From an uncultured Bacteroidia bacterium (lineage in GTDB: Bacteria > Bacteroidota > Bacteroidia > Bacteroidales > UBA932), in the NCBI GenBank assembly GCA_902767355.1, contig CACXHG010000182.1, forward strand, positions 1 to 6,063: a stretch of DNA of 6,063 nt, written 5' to 3'. Both the position numbers and the translations under genes were made by a program. Positions 4,373-6,063 of the stretch are shown one piece after another (position 1 is the first letter of the stretch; every line of letters begins with the position of its first letter). Below the pieces are notes generated by a model. The model did no database searches, was not told the DNA's origin, and was given only the letters and a program-made list of their open reading frames with translations.

Positions 4373-6063
4373 ATGAAGAAAATCTCCATCATAGCCCTGT
4401 TGACTGCCGCTGCAGTATTGTACTTCCCGTGCTGCGTAGCCTGCACAAACCCCACTCCGGAGCAAACGGCCGTCCCGGCATCCGTCTCCGCCGCAGACCT
4501 GACGCTGGAAGAAGGCCAGAGTCGCATGCTGAACGCCGTCACCAATTCTTCGGCTCCCATCATTTACAGCTCTGCAGATGAAACTGTTGCACAGGTGTCA
4601 CCTTCTGGCGAAGTCACAGGCATCAAAGCCGGCACCACTACCATAAGCCTTAAAGTAGAGGCCGTGGACGGGGTATTCACGGCTGCCGAGGCCACAGTCA
4701 ATATCACGGTTACGTCTTATGAACCTGTGGACGACGGCAAACCCAAACCCGGCACATACACTTTCAGCGTATCGCCAATGAAAGGGAAATGGGAAGCCGG
4801 CGACCAGATCCTGGTGCAGGGCGGCTATGGACCTGCGGCACAGATAATCACGCTCTCTGCCAGTCAGATTTCCGCCGACGGAAAGACCGCCAGCGTCGCT
4901 CTGGACGGCGATCTTTTCAAGTATCTGACTGACCCCGACCCCCTGTATGCCATATGGCCAGCCGAGGCAGCCCAGAAAGAGGACGGACTCACAGGCCAGG
5001 TAATCAATTTCGCCGAGACCCAAACCTTGTTCGCACAGGCCTATCTCATAGATAACAACTTTAGTTTCAAAGATATATCTTCTTATATCTCATTCAGCAT
5101 ATCCGGAGATTACGACAGCTATATCATAGCCGGCGCACAGCGCCCCGGACTGCGCTACTCCAGCTACAAGAATGAATACTCTTCGGTGAAAGTAACTCCC
5201 GCAAAGCCCAAGGACGACGGCTACCCCTTCCGCGAAGGAGCGCTTGACGGCAGCAGCCCGACACACTTGTGGTTTCCCGGCGGGATAAACTTCAAGGGCG
5301 GCTTCACCCTGTATTTTGCCAAGGGCGACAACTGGACGGCAAGCTACACCTACGGCGAGGACGTGAACCTCAAGGCCGGCACCAAACTCGAGTTGGGAGA
5401 AATCACATCTTCCCTTGTGGCCTACAGCGGAGCCAAGCCCCACATGCCAGAAGTAAGTGCCTATTCCAGGCTGACAGTCAGCTTCAACGAACTGTCCGGC
5501 CTGTGCGTCTCGGCCGGCGGCGACTTCCTCTGGGGGCTGGGCGACAGCGGCGAAATAGCCAAGATATCCCTCACCGGCGAGGTGCTCGGCAAGGCATCGC
5601 TCAGGACTACCACCGGCTCGTCGATAGATTCCGAAGGGCTGTCCTATAACTACGACACCGGAGATTACCTGATAGGCGGCGAGCCGAACGTAGTGTGCCG
5701 CATACCCGCCGCAGGAGTAGAAAACATCGTTGCCTCAAGCACTTTCCGCGGTGTGGAATCCCTTTTCAACATTGCCGATGCCAAAGGTTTCGGCAATTCC
5801 GGAGCGGAGGGCTGCACCTATTACAAAGACAATCTCGTCTATATCGGCACCCAGACCGGTTCGTACCTCTACCTCTGCGATCTTGCTACTGGCGAGATCC
5901 TCTGGAGAAAGGGCCTGAGGGAGATGTATCCCGCCATCACCGAGATAGCCGGCCTGAGCTACGACCCCCTCACCGACTGGCTCTGGGTCATCGACTCCGA
6001 GTCCCACAAGTTCTTTGCACTCACGGGCGATGCCGAGCAGTTGCTGGGTGCATACGCCCTCAA
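4373..6063 (+). CDS. Large lipoprotein: Big_2, fimbrillin-like and SdiA-regulated beta-propeller domains (partial, runs off the window)
   Basis: The frame from the ATG at 4373 stays open for 563 codons to the window edge, so the C-terminus is missing. The signal peptide is MKK plus a hydrophobic stretch. Cys24 (CVAC) is the likely lipidation site because Ala precedes it; Cys20 and Cys21 fit the lipobox less well. Big_2 spans about 37-115 (LTLEEGQ, VTGIKAGTTTISLKV). Residues about 127-350 look fimbrillin-like (Mfa-type), with KWEAGDQILV (139-148), YAIWPAE (192-198), ISSYISFSISG (235-245), LWFPGGINFKGGFTLYF (299-315) and LKAGTKLELGEI (333-344). From about 370 it fits the SdiA-regulated/esterase-like propeller: NELSGLCV, IDSEGLSY (418-425), NSGAEGCTY (475-483), EIAGLSYDPLTDWLWVIDSES (524-544). 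Members of that family bind sugar- or phosphate-like ligands or act as esterases; activity here is unknown. The gene starts 11 bases after the previous stop, so it is probably in the same operon. It shares the Big_2 module with the two smaller lipoproteins. Confidence 0.82.
   Translation, partial: MKKISIIALLTAAAVLYFPCCVACTNPTPEQTAVPASVSAADLTLEEGQSRMLNAVTNSSAPIIYSSADETVAQVSPSGEVTGIKAGTTTISLKVEAVDGVFTAAEATVNITVTSYEPVDDGKPKPGTYTFSVSPMKGKWEAGDQILVQGGYGPAAQIITLSASQISADGKTASVALDGDLFKYLTDPDPLYAIWPAEAAQKEDGLTGQVINFAETQTLFAQAYLIDNNFSFKDISSYISFSISGDYDSYIIAGAQRPGLRYSSYKNEYSSVKVTPAKPKDDGYPFREGALDGSSPTHLWFPGGINFKGGFTLYFAKGDNWTASYTYGEDVNLKAGTKLELGEITSSLVAYSGAKPHMPEVSAYSRLTVSFNELSGLCVSAGGDFLWGLGDSGEIAKISLTGEVLGKASLRTTTGSSIDSEGLSYNYDTGDYLIGGEPNVVCRIPAAGVENIVASSTFRGVESLFNIADAKGFGNSGAEGCTYYKDNLVYIGTQTGSYLYLCDLATGEILWRKGLREMYPAITEIAGLSYDPLTDWLWVIDSESHKFFALTGDAEQLLGAYAL
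4481..4717 (+). repeat. Big_2 module copy 3
   Basis: This is the third Ig-like module of the locus, following the signal peptide of the large lipoprotein. It aligns without gaps with copies 1 and 2 over LEEGQ, TNSSA, SSADETVAQV, GEVTGIKAGTT and TAAEATVNITVT. It is more diverged as DNA and joins a different downstream domain. Confidence 0.75.

Noticed and set aside
4598..5023. Minus-strand open frame of 141 codons
   Set aside because: It lies wholly opposite the large lipoprotein gene, whose translation shows clear domain motifs. The minus-strand product has no recognisable family or proper leader.
5269..5649. Plus-strand open frame of 126 codons
   Set aside because: It is out of frame within the large lipoprotein gene. 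Its product is rich in Arg and Gln with no domain, while the main frame continues across it with fimbrillin and propeller motifs.

Overview
The window looks like a Bacteroidota chromosome, probably Bacteroidales. The evidence is the C-terminus of a SusD/RagB-type outer-membrane glycan-binding protein, a run of lipoprotein signal peptides, a DUF4874/DUF4832 protein, a fimbrillin-like domain, and A/T-rich leaders in place of Shine-Dalgarno sites. Species cannot be fixed from the sequence. All real genes are on the + strand and closely packed, and no tRNA, rRNA, CRISPR array or transposase is visible.

Layout: 1-158 is the end of a susD-like gene, so a susC-like transporter probably lies upstream, outside the window. 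208-1185 encodes a lipoprotein with a bacterial Ig-like (Big_2) domain and a CBM9/DOMON-like beta-sandwich. A strong intrinsic-terminator-like hairpin (1202-1241) follows. 1248-2645 encodes an exported DUF4874/DUF4832 protein, a family thought to resemble glycoside hydrolases. 2682-3656 encodes a paralogue of the first Big_2 lipoprotein. 3660-4361 encodes a small thioredoxin-fold lipoprotein with a CPSC motif. 4373 to the window end encodes a large lipoprotein, truncated by the window, that joins Big_2, fimbrillin-like and SdiA-regulated beta-propeller domains.

The genes read as a SusCD-linked surface lipoprotein locus, similar to a polysaccharide-utilisation locus (inference). The SusD-like protein and two or three Big_2 lipoproteins would bind ligand at the cell surface, the DUF4874/DUF4832 protein may be the enzyme, and the thioredoxin-like lipoprotein may handle disulfides. 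The three Big_2 lipoproteins share a clearly related N-terminal half and differ downstream. This pattern suggests one anchor/stalk module carrying different distal domains.

The least ordinary points are the terminator hairpin that leaves only six bases before the next start codon, the triple-domain fusion at the right end, and the repeated Big_2 module with a 26-base exact match between two gene copies.
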